Shown here in pieces: positions 45,381-54,323 of a stretch of 64,000 nucleotides of DNA. How positions within the stretch are numbered: the first letter of the stretch is position 1; each line of letters starts with the position of its first letter. Source of the stretch: SLRI01 sp964393275 (lineage in GTDB: Bacteria > Pseudomonadota > Alphaproteobacteria > Geminicoccales > Geminicoccaceae); contig CAYMTA010000004.1 in the NCBI GenBank assembly GCA_964393275.1, forward strand, positions 76,317-140,316, read 5' to 3'. Both the position numbers and the translations under genes were made by a program. The notes beneath the pieces are model-generated. The model made no database searches. It was not told where the DNA came from and saw only the letters and a list, made by a program, of their open reading frames with translations.

Positions 45381-48300
45381 ATGGCGATCCATCGAGGGTC
45401 TTGGGCAGGCATGGCGGCAATGGATATCGAATCCTGGCTGCACACACTCGGCCTCGGCCAGTACGCGGAGGCGTTCCGCGAGAACGACATCGACGCCGGA
45501 CTTCTCGCGAGCCTCACGGCCGACGACCTCAGGCAGATCGGCGTGGCCTCGGTCGGCCATCGCCGCCGGCTGCTCCAGGCCATTCGAGCCCTGCCGACGG
45601 CCGCGACGGCACCGCCATCCCCTTCTCCCGCCGCCGAGCGTCGCCAGCTCACCGTGATGTTCGTCGATCTGGTGGGCTCGACCGCGCTCTCGGCGGGGCT
45701 CGACCCGGAGGACATGCGGGACGTGATCGACACCTTCCAGAACGCGGTGGCCGGCGAGGTGGCGCGCCTGGAGGGGCATATCGCGAAGTTCATGGGCGAC
45801 GGGGTGCTCGCCTGCTTCGGCTGGCCCCGGGCGCACGAGGACGAGGCCGAGCGCGCGGTTCGGGCCGGGCTCGCCATCATCCGGGCGGTGGCGCGGCTGA
45901 CCGGCGGCGGCGGCACGCTGGCCGCACGGGTCGGCATCGCCACCGGGCTCGTGGTGGTCGGCGATCTCGTCGGCGAGGGCTCCGCCAGGGAGACGGCGGT
46001 GGTGGGCGACACGCCGAACCTCGCCGCGCGATTGCAGGCGCTGGCCGAGCCGGGCCAGGTGGTGATCGCCCGGTCGACCCGCCGGCTGCTCGGCGATGTC
46101 TTCCAGGTCGTCGATCTCGGCAGCCGGCGGCTGAAGGGTCTCGAGCACCCCGTCCACATCTTCGCCGTCAGCGGCAAGGGCAGCCCGGCCAGCCGCTTCG
46201 AGGCGCGCGGCCGCCCCCTCCTGCCGATGGTCGGCCGCGACCGGGAGCTGGCGCTCCTGCTCGAGCGCTGGGCACGGGCCGAAGCCGGCCAGGGCCAGGG
46301 CGTGCTCATGGTCGGCGAGGCCGGCTACGGCAAGTCGCGGATCGTCCAGGCCCTGGTCGACGCGGTGGCGGACCGGCCGCATCGCGTCGTCCACTGGCAA
46401 TGCTCGCCCTATCGCGGGGAGAGCGCGCTCTGGCCGGTCATCCAGCATTTGCGCCAGGCCGCGGGCCTGGCCGACGGGGATGGCAACGAGACCCGGCTCG
46501 ACAAGCTCGAGGCCTTCATGGCCGATGCCAACCCGAATGCCGAGGCCGTGGCATTGCTGGCCGAGCTGCTCGGGCTCGATGGCACCGCCCGCTACGGTGC
46601 CCTGGAGCTGACGCCGCAGGCAAGGCGGGCCGGCACGCTGCGGGCGCTGGTCCGCCTTTTGCTCCGCCTCGCCGCCGCAGGCCCGGTGCTCGTCGTGCTC
46701 GAGGACGCCCACTGGATCGATGCGACCACGCATGAGCTGATCGAGCTGCTGCTCGCCCGGATCGAGCGTGCGCCGATGCTCGTCCTCGTCACCAGCCGGC
46801 CCGAGGGCCGGCCAACGCTCGTGGCCCGGCCGCATGTCACGCCACTGCTCCTCGGCAGGCTGGGCCGCGCCGAGGTCGAGGCGATCATCCGGAGGCTCGG
46901 TGGTGCCGGGCTCGCGCGGGCGACGATCGACACCATCGCCGCCCGCACCGACGGCGTGCCGCTGTTTGTCGAGGAGCTGACCAAGACCGTCCTCGAATCG
47001 GGCGACACGCCCATCCCGGCCTCCCTGCACGACTCGCTCATGGCCCGCCTCGACCACCTTCCCGAGGCCAAGGAGGTGGCGCAGCTCGCCGCCTGCATCG
47101 GCCGCAGGTTCGATCCGCGGCTGCTCGCCGCCATTGCCGGCCGGCCGAAGGCGGAGATCGACGAAGCCCTGGACCGGCTGGTCCGCTCGGAGCTGGTCTT
47201 CCGCCCCGACCGGGCGGGCGATGGCCGCTTCGCGTTCAAGCACGCGCTGGTGCGGGACGCGGCCTACGAATCCCTGCTCCGCAGCCGGCGCCGCGAGGTC
47301 CACGGGCAAATCGCCAGGGTCATGGTCGAGTCGGCCGCCACGCCGGAAAGCATCGAGCCGACGCTCGTCGCCCGTCACTTCCTCGCCGCCGACGACCCGG
47401 CGAGCGCCATCCCCCATCTGCTGCGGGCGGCGGACATTGCCCTGGCGCGGGCCGCGGGACCCGAGGCCCAGGAAACCATTCGCGCCGGCCTCGCCGCGAT
47501 CGAAGGGCTGGCGCCGAGCGACGCCACCATCGCCTGGCAGGCGAGGTTCCACCTCCTGATGGGCGATTCGCTGCGCGGCACGCACGGCACCGCCGCGGCG
47601 AGGACCGGCGACGCCTACCGCCGGGCACGCCTCGCCTTTGCCGAGATCGGCGATCAGGACGGCCAGGAGATGGCGCTCTTCGGCGAGTTCCTGTCGCACT
47701 TCAACGCCGCCCGCCTCGACCAGGCCGACGAGGTCGCCGGGCTGCTGCGGGCCGCCCCCTCGTTCGGCACGACGGCCGCGCGGCACTGGCACCGTCACGA
47801 GGCGTCCGGCCTCATCGACTTCGTCCGCGGCCGGTTCGAGGCGGCACGGCGCCATCTGGAGGCCCTGCCCGACGCCGACGGACCCTATCCCGACCGGCCC
47901 TCGAGCGGGCGCGTCTACCTGCCGTGGTCGCTGTTCATCCTGGGCTATCCCGAACGCGCCAATCGGCTGGACGAGGCGGCGCTCGAGAACGCCACCGGGG
48001 TCGGCCGGAAGTTCGCCCTCGCGGCCGCGCTCGGCAATGGCTGCTACCTGCCGCAGCTCGGCGGCCGGCTCGACCTCCTGGCGGCGCGCGCCGCCCGCTG
48101 CGTCGAGGAGAGCGAGCTCGCGCACCTGAAGATCTGGCACGGCATCGGCTCGATCTTCCAGGGCTGGCTGGCCGGCACGCAGGGCGAGGCCGAGCGAGCC
48201 CTGACGCTGATGGAGCCGGCGCTGCGCGCGCTCGACGCGGCCGGCCACCATATCGAGCACGGCTATCTCTCGAGCCTGCACGCCGACATCCTGCTCGCCA

Positions 48301-48647
48301 CCGGCCGCGGCGACGCGGCGCGCGCGATCCTCGAGCAGGCGCTCGCCCGCAATGCCACGACCGGCGAGCGCTGGTTCGACGCCGAGCTGCACCGGCTGCT
48401 CGCCGCCTCGGCACCCGACCCGGGCACGGCCGAGCACCACCTCCACGAAGCCCTTGAGATCAGCCGTGGTCAGCAGGCGCGGCTCTGGCAGCTCCGCGCC
48501 TCCCGCGACCTTGCGCGCCTCTGGGCCGAGCGCGGCGAGCGGCAGCGGGCGCTGGACCTGCTCGCACCGGTCCACGGCTGGTTCACCGAGGGCTTCGGCA
48601 CAGCCGATCTGATCGAGGCGAAGGCCGTGCTCGACCAGCTCGCCTAG
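45381..48647 (+). CDS. SAM domain - class III cyclase - AAA ATPase - TPR signalling protein
   Basis: 1,088 residues. A SAM domain (about 15-70, WLHTLGLGQYAEAFRENDIDA) is followed by a class III nucleotide cyclase domain (about 87-260). The cyclase domain has metal-binding MFVDLVGST and FMGDGVLACFG plus NLAARLQ. A predicted AAA_16/NACHT-like ATPase with Walker A GEAGYGKS at 312-319 and LVVLEDAHWID comes next, then a long TPR-like helical C-terminus. There are no membrane segments. Proteins of this architecture are abundant in rhizobia and relatives; their inputs are unknown. The gene begins 1 bp after the flavoprotein stop, and its own stop overlaps the convergent ATPase gene by 4 bp. Confidence 0.92.
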   Translation: MAIHRGSWAGMAAMDIESWLHTLGLGQYAEAFRENDIDAGLLASLTADDLRQIGVASVGHRRRLLQAIRALPTAATAPPSPSPAAERRQLTVMFVDLVGSTALSAGLDPEDMRDVIDTFQNAVAGEVARLEGHIAKFMGDGVLACFGWPRAHEDEAERAVRAGLAIIRAVARLTGGGGTLAARVGIATGLVVVGDLVGEGSARETAVVGDTPNLAARLQALAEPGQVVIARSTRRLLGDVFQVVDLGSRRLKGLEHPVHIFAVSGKGSPASRFEARGRPLLPMVGRDRELALLLERWARAEAGQGQGVLMVGEAGYGKSRIVQALVDAVADRPHRVVHWQCSPYRGESALWPVIQHLRQAAGLADGDGNETRLDKLEAFMADANPNAEAVALLAELLGLDGTARYGALELTPQARRAGTLRALVRLLLRLAAAGPVLVVLEDAHWIDATTHELIELLLARIERAPMLVLVTSRPEGRPTLVARPHVTPLLLGRLGRAEVEAIIRRLGGAGLARATIDTIAARTDGVPLFVEELTKTVLESGDTPIPASLHDSLMARLDHLPEAKEVAQLAACIGRRFDPRLLAAIAGRPKAEIDEALDRLVRSELVFRPDRAGDGRFAFKHALVRDAAYESLLRSRRREVHGQIARVMVESAATPESIEPTLVARHFLAADDPASAIPHLLRAADIALARAAGPEAQETIRAGLAAIEGLAPSDATIAWQARFHLLMGDSLRGTHGTAAARTGDAYRRARLAFAEIGDQDGQEMALFGEFLSHFNAARLDQADEVAGLLRAAPSFGTTAARHWHRHEASGLIDFVRGRFEAARRHLEALPDADGPYPDRPSSGRVYLPWSLFILGYPERANRLDEAALENATGVGRKFALAAALGNGCYLPQLGGRLDLLAARAARCVEESELAHLKIWHGIGSIFQGWLAGTQGEAERALTLMEPALRALDAAGHHIEHGYLSSLHADILLATGRGDAARAILEQALARNATTGERWFDAELHRLLAASAPDPGTAEHHLHEALEISRGQQARLWQLRASRDLARLWAERGERQRALDLLAPVHGWFTEGFGTADLIEAKAVLDQLA

Positions 48648-49387
48648 TGCCGCAGGATCCTCGACACGAACTCGCGGCAGCGGGCGCTCTGCGGCGCGTC
48701 GAAGAGCTGGGCCGGCGGGCCGGTCTCGACGATGCCGCCCTGGTCCATCATCACCACCCTGGACGAGACCTCGCGCACGAACGCCATCTCGTGGCTGACG
48801 ATGAGCATGGTCATGCCGTCGGCGGCGAGCAGGCGGATGGTGTCGAGCACCTCGCCGACCAGCTCCGGGTCGAGGGCGGAGGTGACCTCGTCGAGCAGCA
48901 GGATCTCGGGCTTCAGCGCCAGCGCCCGGGCGATGGCGACGCGCTGCTGCTGGCCGCCCGAGAGCTGGTCCGGGTAGCTCCGGTGCTTCTCGGCGAGGCC
49001 CACCCTGGCGAGCAGCCGCGCCGCGTCCGCCTCGACCTCCTGGCGCTTCCAGCCCTTGATCTTGATGGGGGCGATCGTGACGTTGCCCATGGCCGTCATG
49101 TTCTGGAAGAGATTGTACTGCTGGAAGACGATGGCGAGGCGATCGCGGGCGAGCTTGAGGCTGCGGCGGCTGGTGTAGTCGATGGCCTCGCCATCGATCC
49201 GAACGATGCCCCTGGTCGGTGGCAGGAGGCCGACCAGCACGCGCAGCAGCGTGCTCTTGCCCGAGCCCGAGGGGCCGATCAGGCTGACGATCTCGCCCTT
49301 CTGCACCTCGAGCGAGACGTTCTCGAGCACCGGCGCGTCGGTGCCCGGATAGATGGCGGTGAGGTCAGCGACGGTGAGATGGGGCAA
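48644..49387 (-). CDS. Polar amino acid ABC transporter ATP-binding protein (GlnQ-like)
   Basis: 247 residues. Walker A is GPSGSGKST at 38-46, the signature LSGGQQQRVAIARAL and Walker B ILLLDEVTSALDPE. VFQQYNLFQNMTAMGNV and the short length are typical of PAAT ATPases. It overlaps the upstream permease by 23 bp. Confidence 0.95.
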   Translation of the reverse strand: MPHLTVADLTAIYPGTDAPVLENVSLEVQKGEIVSLIGPSGSGKSTLLRVLVGLLPPTRGIVRIDGEAIDYTSRRSLKLARDRLAIVFQQYNLFQNMTAMGNVTIAPIKIKGWKRQEVEADAARLLARVGLAEKHRSYPDQLSGGQQQRVAIARALALKPEILLLDEVTSALDPELVGEVLDTIRLLAADGMTMLIVSHEMAFVREVSSRVVMMDQGGIVETGPPAQLFDAPQSARCREFVSRILRH

Positions 49388-50054
49388 GGCGTCTCTCCAG
49401 CCAGCCGCCGAGGCGGCTCAGCGGATACGAGAGGGCGAAATAAAGGACGAGCACCGTGCCGAACACCAGGATGGCCGAGAATCCGCGGCTCGAGAGCACC
49501 TTGCCGGCGAAGGTGAGCTCGACCACGCCGAGCTGCGAGGCCAGCGCGGTGTCCTTGATGAACATCACCATGAAGGCGAAGGCCGGCGGCAGGATCACCC
49601 GCCAGGCCTGCGGCAGCACGACGTGGAAGAGCGTCTGCAGCCGGCCGAAGTTCATGACCGCCGCCGTGTCCCACTGGGTCTGGTGGATCGAATCGAAGCC
49701 GGCGCGGATGATCTCGGCGCAGAACGCCGCCGAGATGACGCAGATGGCGATCATCGCCACGCCGAAGAGCGAGACGGAGAAGCGGAAGCCCTGGAAGGCG
49801 AAGAGCACGATGAAGAGGATGACGAGGAAGGGAATCCGCCGGAAGGTCTCGACATAGAGCGTCGCCAGGAGCCGCAGCGGCAGCCAGGCCCGGCCCGGCG
49901 TCCGCCGCGCGAAGTCGAGCAGGAAGCCGAAGGCGAAGCCGAGCCCCACGCCGATCAGCGTCATGAGAAGGGTCCGGCCCATGGCCTCGAGCAGGAAGAC
50001 CATGTTGTAGTAGGTGAAGAAGCGCGGCGCCTCGCTGATGATCCGCTCGAGCAT
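49365..50054 (-). CDS. Polar amino acid ABC transporter permease
   Basis: 229 residues with about five membrane helices. The family region FRRIPFLVILFIVLFAF is followed by the EAA-like loop AEIIRAGFDSIHQTQWDTAAVMNFGRLQTLFHVVLPQA. It pairs with the permease gene whose stop overlaps its ATG (TGATG). Confidence 0.92.
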   Translation of the reverse strand: MLERIISEAPRFFTYYNMVFLLEAMGRTLLMTLIGVGLGFAFGFLLDFARRTPGRAWLPLRLLATLYVETFRRIPFLVILFIVLFAFQGFRFSVSLFGVAMIAICVISAAFCAEIIRAGFDSIHQTQWDTAAVMNFGRLQTLFHVVLPQAWRVILPPAFAFMVMFIKDTALASQLGVVELTFAGKVLSSRGFSAILVFGTVLVLYFALSYPLSRLGGWLERRLAPSHRR

Positions 50055-50728
50055 CAGAAGATCTTCGCCCTGACACGAAAGGCATAGCGGCCGATCAGCG
50101 CCAGGAGGGCCGAGGCCAGGATGGTGATGGCGATGTAGATGAGGGCGGTCACCGAGAAGACCTCGATGGTGCGGAAATTGGTCGTGCTGATGTTGATCGC
50201 CCGGCCGGTCAATTCCTCGACGCCGAAGATCGAGGCCATCGAGGTGCCGAGCACGAGCCAGATGTAGAAGCTCGAGAGCGGCGCGAAGAGCGTCTTCGCG
50301 ATATGCGGGGCGATGACGTAGCGGACGATCTGGGCGAGCGACATGCCAAGGACCTCGGCCGCCTCGATCTCGCTCTGCCTGACCGAGATGAAGCCCGCCC
50401 GCTGGATCTCGGTCAGATAGGCGCCCGAATTGACCACGAGGCCGATCAGCACGGCGGTGAAGGGCGGCAGCAGGATGCCGACCTCCGGCAGGGCGTAGAA
50501 GAGGAAGAAGATCTGCACGAGCGCCGGCGTGTTGGTGAAGAAGACGACGTAGAGGTCGACGATGCGATAGATCAGCCGCCCGCCATAGACCTTGCCGACC
50601 GCGCCGAAGAGCCCGATCACCGCACCGCCCCAAAAGCCGAGGAAGCCCAGGACCAGGCTGAGCCAGGCCCCCTCGAGCAGATAGGGCAGGTGCTTGAGGG
50701 CCTCGCCCCATTGAAAGGTGTAGGTCAT
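50054..50728 (-). CDS. Polar amino acid ABC transporter permease
   Basis: 224 residues. It has FFTNTPALVQIFFLFYALPEVGI and the EAA loop TEIQRAGFISVRQSEIEAAEVLGMSLAQIVRYVIAPHI of HisMQ/GlnP-type permeases. It lies 46 bp after the binding-protein gene and forms a heterodimeric channel with the next product. Confidence 0.92.
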   Translation of the reverse strand: MTYTFQWGEALKHLPYLLEGAWLSLVLGFLGFWGGAVIGLFGAVGKVYGGRLIYRIVDLYVVFFTNTPALVQIFFLFYALPEVGILLPPFTAVLIGLVVNSGAYLTEIQRAGFISVRQSEIEAAEVLGMSLAQIVRYVIAPHIAKTLFAPLSSFYIWLVLGTSMASIFGVEELTGRAINISTTNFRTIEVFSVTALIYIAITILASALLALIGRYAFRVRAKIF

Positions 50729-50774
50729 GGAAGCCCGCCGGCTGCCGGCGGGTTCGGCCGCCGGCAGCACATCA

Positions 50775-51587
50775 TCAGAAGAACGGGTTCGGCACGACCT
50801 TGACGAGCATGTCGGCGCCGTACCACTTGCGCCACGTCTCGTTCACGACATCGGTCGAATGCAGGTCGTAGAGCAGGATGTTCAGGAAGTTGACGAGGCC
50901 CGCATTGCCCTTCTCGACGCCGATGGCGTCGTAGCCGACATTGATCGTGTCGGGCAGCACCCGCCATTTGACGTCCGGGTAGTTCTTGGTCTGCGCCATG
51001 AAGAAGTCGATGTTCTCGACCAGCGCGTCGGCGCGGCCCTGGGCGAGCGAGCGAATCGTGTCGGCGATGCTGTCGACCAGCAGCATCTGCGTCTCCGGCA
51101 GGTTCTCCTTGTTGAAGTCGACGGTCCAGGTGCCGCGGATATTGACCAGCGTGATGTCCTTGGAGTTGAGATCCTTCCAGCTCTCGGCCTTGACGGCGTC
51201 GGTGGTCAGGACCGCCATCGCCTCGGTATGCAGCGGCACGGTGTAGTCGATGAGCTTGGCGCGCTCGGCCGTCCGGGTCAAAGCGCCGAGCGAGATGTCG
51301 ATGGTCCCGGCGGTGATGAAGGGGACCCGCTGCGGCGTCTCGGTCGGCACGAACTCGGCCTCGACGCCGAGCGCCTCGGCGATCCGGTTGCCGATGTCGA
51401 TGTCGAAGCCCTCGAACTCGTTGGTGGCGCCATAGGCGCTCATCGGCGGAAAGTTCGGGTTGACCCCGATCTTGATGGTGCCGGACGAGATGATCTCGTC
51501 CAGGCTCCTGGCCTCGGCCGCCGCCAGCGGCAGCAGGGTGAGCGCCGCGATCGCGACGAAGCAGGCTCTGACACGCGGTAGCATCAT
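50775..51587 (-). CDS. Amino acid ABC transporter substrate-binding protein (SBP_bac_3)
   Basis: 270 residues with a signal peptide (ACFVAIAALTLLPLAAAEA). The fold signature IKIGVNPNFPPMSAYGATNEFEGFDIDIGNRIAEALG is followed by VPFITAGTIDISLGALTRTAERAKLIDYTVPL. GGGGAGGTCGAACA precedes the ATG. It is first gene of the importer operon. The ligand is probably a polar amino acid or an opine-like compound. Confidence 0.93.
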   Translation of the reverse strand: MMLPRVRACFVAIAALTLLPLAAAEARSLDEIISSGTIKIGVNPNFPPMSAYGATNEFEGFDIDIGNRIAEALGVEAEFVPTETPQRVPFITAGTIDISLGALTRTAERAKLIDYTVPLHTEAMAVLTTDAVKAESWKDLNSKDITLVNIRGTWTVDFNKENLPETQMLLVDSIADTIRSLAQGRADALVENIDFFMAQTKNYPDVKWRVLPDTINVGYDAIGVEKGNAGLVNFLNILLYDLHSTDVVNETWRKWYGADMLVKVVPNPFF

Positions 51588-51730
51588 TGTTCGACCTCCC
51601 CGGACCCTCGCGCCCTTGCCGGCGGCAGGCTGTCGATGGGTCGCCTCCCTGGACAACATCAAGCGTGCCGCCCAGCGTCAACGGAAAAGTTCGCGAGCCG
51701 CACAGCCGTGCGCGATTTCCGGCAGGTGCC

Positions 51731-53467
51731 CTACCCCGAGCTCCCCTCGAGATCGGCGATCGCCGCGATCGGCACCGGCCGGGTCGGTGCTCGGGGCGCC
51801 ATCAGGGCAAATTCGTCGATCGGCTGGCCGGTCGCCTCGGCGATCATGGCGGCCATCACCGGCGCGCAGTAGCGCCCCTGGCAGCGCCCCATCCCGGCCC
51901 GGGTGCGCCGCTTCAGCGCCCCGATCGAGGCGGCCCCGCCGGCGATGGCCGCTTCCAGCGCCGCCCGGTCGACCTCCTCGCAGCGGCAGATCAGCGTCTC
52001 GGGCAGAGCCAGGCCATGGCCCGGCCGGGGACCGGCATAGAGCGTCCAGAGTGCGCGCTGGAAACGCTGGCCACGGGCCAGCGCCGCCCGCGCCGCCTCG
52101 AGCCTCGCCGCATCCGGCGCGTGGCCGAGATCGCTTGCCGCTCGCGACCCGGCGATCGTCCCCTGGGCCAGCGCGACCCGCGCCCCGCCGAGCCCGCCGG
52201 CATCGCCAGCGACGAAGACTTCCGGAACCGAGCTTCGGCCATCGGCGTCGCGCACCACTCGCAACTGGTCGAACCGCGGATCGTGGACGTGGTCGCAGCC
52301 CAGCGCCCGGGCGAGCTCGCCCTGCGGCAGGAAGCCATGGCCGCTGGCGACCGTATCGACCGCGAAGCGCCGCTCGCTGCCTGAAACCGGCCGGCCGGCC
52401 GCATCGATCCGCGCCGCCACCGCGGCCTCGACCCGCCCCTCGCCCTCGATCCGCACGAGCTGGTGGCCGTGCAGCACCGGCACACCGCGCCGGCACAAAA
52501 GCCAAAGATCGCGCAGGCCATTCCGCACCAGATCGGGTGCCGCGCGCGCCATGGCGAGCATCGCCGCCGGCTGCCGCCAGGGCGGTGGCGCGGTCTCGAC
52601 CAGAGCCGCCACCTCGACCCCGGCGCGCAAGAGCTCCGCCGCCACCTGGAGGTTCAAGGGCCCGTTGCCGGCCATCAGGACGCGGCTGCCCGGCGTCACC
52701 CGATAGGCCCGCAGCAGCGTCTGGCAGGCGCCGGTGGTCATGGCCCCGCACAGCGTCCAGCCCGGCAGGGGCACGCCCCGCTCATAGGCACCCGTTGCCA
52801 GGATCAGCCGCCTCGGGCGGACGAGCCAGCTCGTGCCTTTGGCCACGACGCCGATCTCGTCGGCGGCAAAGGCGCCCCAGACCAGCGCCTCCTCGATGAT
52901 CCGGACCGGCAGCGCCTCGACCCGTCGCACGAGGTCGAGGCCGGCCCTGAACTGAGCGTCGGTGGCACCTGACGTGAAGCGATGGCTCCGGGCCAAGGGC
53001 TTGAAGTACTGCCCGCCCAGGCTGGGGCGCTCGTCGACCAGCACGACCTCGGCACCCGCCGAAGCCGCCGCCTCGGCCGCCGCCAGCCCGGCGGGGCCGC
53101 CGCCGATCACCAGGATGTCCGGCGCCAGCTCGCCCCGCGTGCCGGCCACGGGCTCGGCCGCCAGGGCCAGATCGACGGCATAGGCCTGGCGCCGCACGTC
53201 GATGCCGGCCACGACCGGCGTCAGGCAGGCGCGCTCGGCCGGCCGCCCGTCGACCCGGACCAGGCATTCCTGGCAGACCCCCATGCCGCAGAACTGGCCG
53301 CGCCGGCCGCCGGCCTTCGTACCCCGCCAGGCGACGATGCCGGCGGCGGTGAGGGCGGCGGCGAGGCTCTCGCCCCTGAGCCCTTCGACCGGCCGGCCCT
53401 CGAAGGTGAAGGCGACGGGATCGCCGGCCCGCGCGATGCCGGCTGTCTCGACCCGCCTGCCGCTCAC
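51731..53467 (-). CDS. Fused [2Fe-2S] / FAD / BFD-type oxidoreductase
   Basis: 578 residues from a GTG overlapping the SDR stop (GTGA). The N-terminal 90 residues are a [2Fe-2S] domain (CGMGVCQEC, Cys60, 65 and 68, plus Cys81). A pyridine-nucleotide-disulfide-type FAD domain follows (VIGGGPAGLAAAEAAASAG near 116). The end is a BFD-like cluster domain (LICRCEEVD ... CQGRYCAPV). In HcnABC, opine oxidases and hydroxyproline/sarcosine-type oxidases these parts are usually split over two subunits. Its substrate oxidase may be one of the nearby DAO-type flavoproteins. Confidence 0.9.
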   Translation of the reverse strand: MSGRRVETAGIARAGDPVAFTFEGRPVEGLRGESLAAALTAAGIVAWRGTKAGGRRGQFCGMGVCQECLVRVDGRPAERACLTPVVAGIDVRRQAYAVDLALAAEPVAGTRGELAPDILVIGGGPAGLAAAEAAASAGAEVVLVDERPSLGGQYFKPLARSHRFTSGATDAQFRAGLDLVRRVEALPVRIIEEALVWGAFAADEIGVVAKGTSWLVRPRRLILATGAYERGVPLPGWTLCGAMTTGACQTLLRAYRVTPGSRVLMAGNGPLNLQVAAELLRAGVEVAALVETAPPPWRQPAAMLAMARAAPDLVRNGLRDLWLLCRRGVPVLHGHQLVRIEGEGRVEAAVAARIDAAGRPVSGSERRFAVDTVASGHGFLPQGELARALGCDHVHDPRFDQLRVVRDADGRSSVPEVFVAGDAGGLGGARVALAQGTIAGSRAASDLGHAPDAARLEAARAALARGQRFQRALWTLYAGPRPGHGLALPETLICRCEEVDRAALEAAIAGGAASIGALKRRTRAGMGRCQGRYCAPVMAAMIAEATGQPIDEFALMAPRAPTRPVPIAAIADLEGSSG

Positions 53468-54213
53468 GCCAGCCCCGCATCGACGGTCAGCATCTGCCCG
53501 GTCATCCCTGCGGACCCCGGCCCCAGAAGGTGGAGCACGGTCTCTGCCACATCGTCGGCCGTCACCATGCGGCCGAGCGCCGTCTCCCCGGCATGACGGC
53601 GAAGCGCGTCTTCGACCTCGAGCCCGCCGGCCGCCGCCCGCTTGGTCATCCGCTCGACCAGGGCCGCGGTCGCGACCGGCCCCGGGGCCACCGCGTTCAC
53701 CCGGATGCCGTGCTGGCCGAGATCGAGCGCCGTCGCCCGAACGATGCCGAGCACCGCGTGCTTGCTCGCCGTGTAGGCGCACTGCCTTGGATGGGCCCTC
53801 GCCGCGTTCATCGACGCCATGGCGACGATCGCCCCGCCGCCGGCAGCACGGAGCGCCGGCACGGCGTGCTTGATCGTGGCGGCCACACCCCTGACATTGA
53901 CGGCGAAGACCCGGTCCCATTCGTCGAGGTCGAGCGCCTCGGTCTCCCGCCAGGGCGGCACGATGCCGGCATTGGCGACGACCAGATCGAGCCGGCCCGC
54001 GTGCTCGACCGCGGCCGCCACCGCCCGGGCCAGATCGGCCTCATGGGCGACATCGCCGGTGACGGCAACGAAGCCCAGGGGCGGCTCGTGCGCGACCCGG
54101 TCGAAGGCGACGCCGGTGGCCCCGGCCGCCGCCAGCAGCTCCGCGATCCGTCGGCCGAAGCCGGCAGCGGCCCCGGTGACCAGGGCACCCCTGCCGCTGA
54201 AGTCCTGCCCCAT
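53464..54213 (-). CDS. Short-chain dehydrogenase/reductase
   Basis: 249 residues. TGAAAGFG binds the dinucleotide; NAG, the catalytic region AMASMNAAR, and YTASK follow. It ends MTGQMLTVDAGLA. The first gene of the operon with the iron-sulfur flavoprotein, it probably oxidises a hydroxyl group in the same pathway. The ATG at 54213 was chosen by the SDR N-terminus. Confidence 0.92.
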   Translation of the reverse strand: MGQDFSGRGALVTGAAAGFGRRIAELLAAAGATGVAFDRVAHEPPLGFVAVTGDVAHEADLARAVAAAVEHAGRLDLVVANAGIVPPWRETEALDLDEWDRVFAVNVRGVAATIKHAVPALRAAGGGAIVAMASMNAARAHPRQCAYTASKHAVLGIVRATALDLGQHGIRVNAVAPGPVATAALVERMTKRAAAGGLEVEDALRRHAGETALGRMVTADDVAETVLHLLGPGSAGMTGQMLTVDAGLA

Positions 54214-54273
54214 TCCCCGAACCTTTGCTCCGGGCCGGCCGCCGCTTGACAGCCACCGCCCCGCCTCAGCAGA

Positions 54274-54291
54274 AGAGCACAACCGTGCGCT
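54274..54291. promoter_or_regulatory. Weak IclR-operator-like site
   Basis: On the minus strand this reads AGCGCACGGTTGTGCTCT, 13 of 18 matches to TGCGAACGGTTGTTCGCA, with the core ACGGTTGT intact. It lies between the divergent SDR operon (start 54213) and the dehydrogenase gene (start 54324). Confidence 0.35.
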
Positions 54292-54323
54292 CTGCGAACA
54301 CCAAGCTAGACGAGGGCAGGCAT

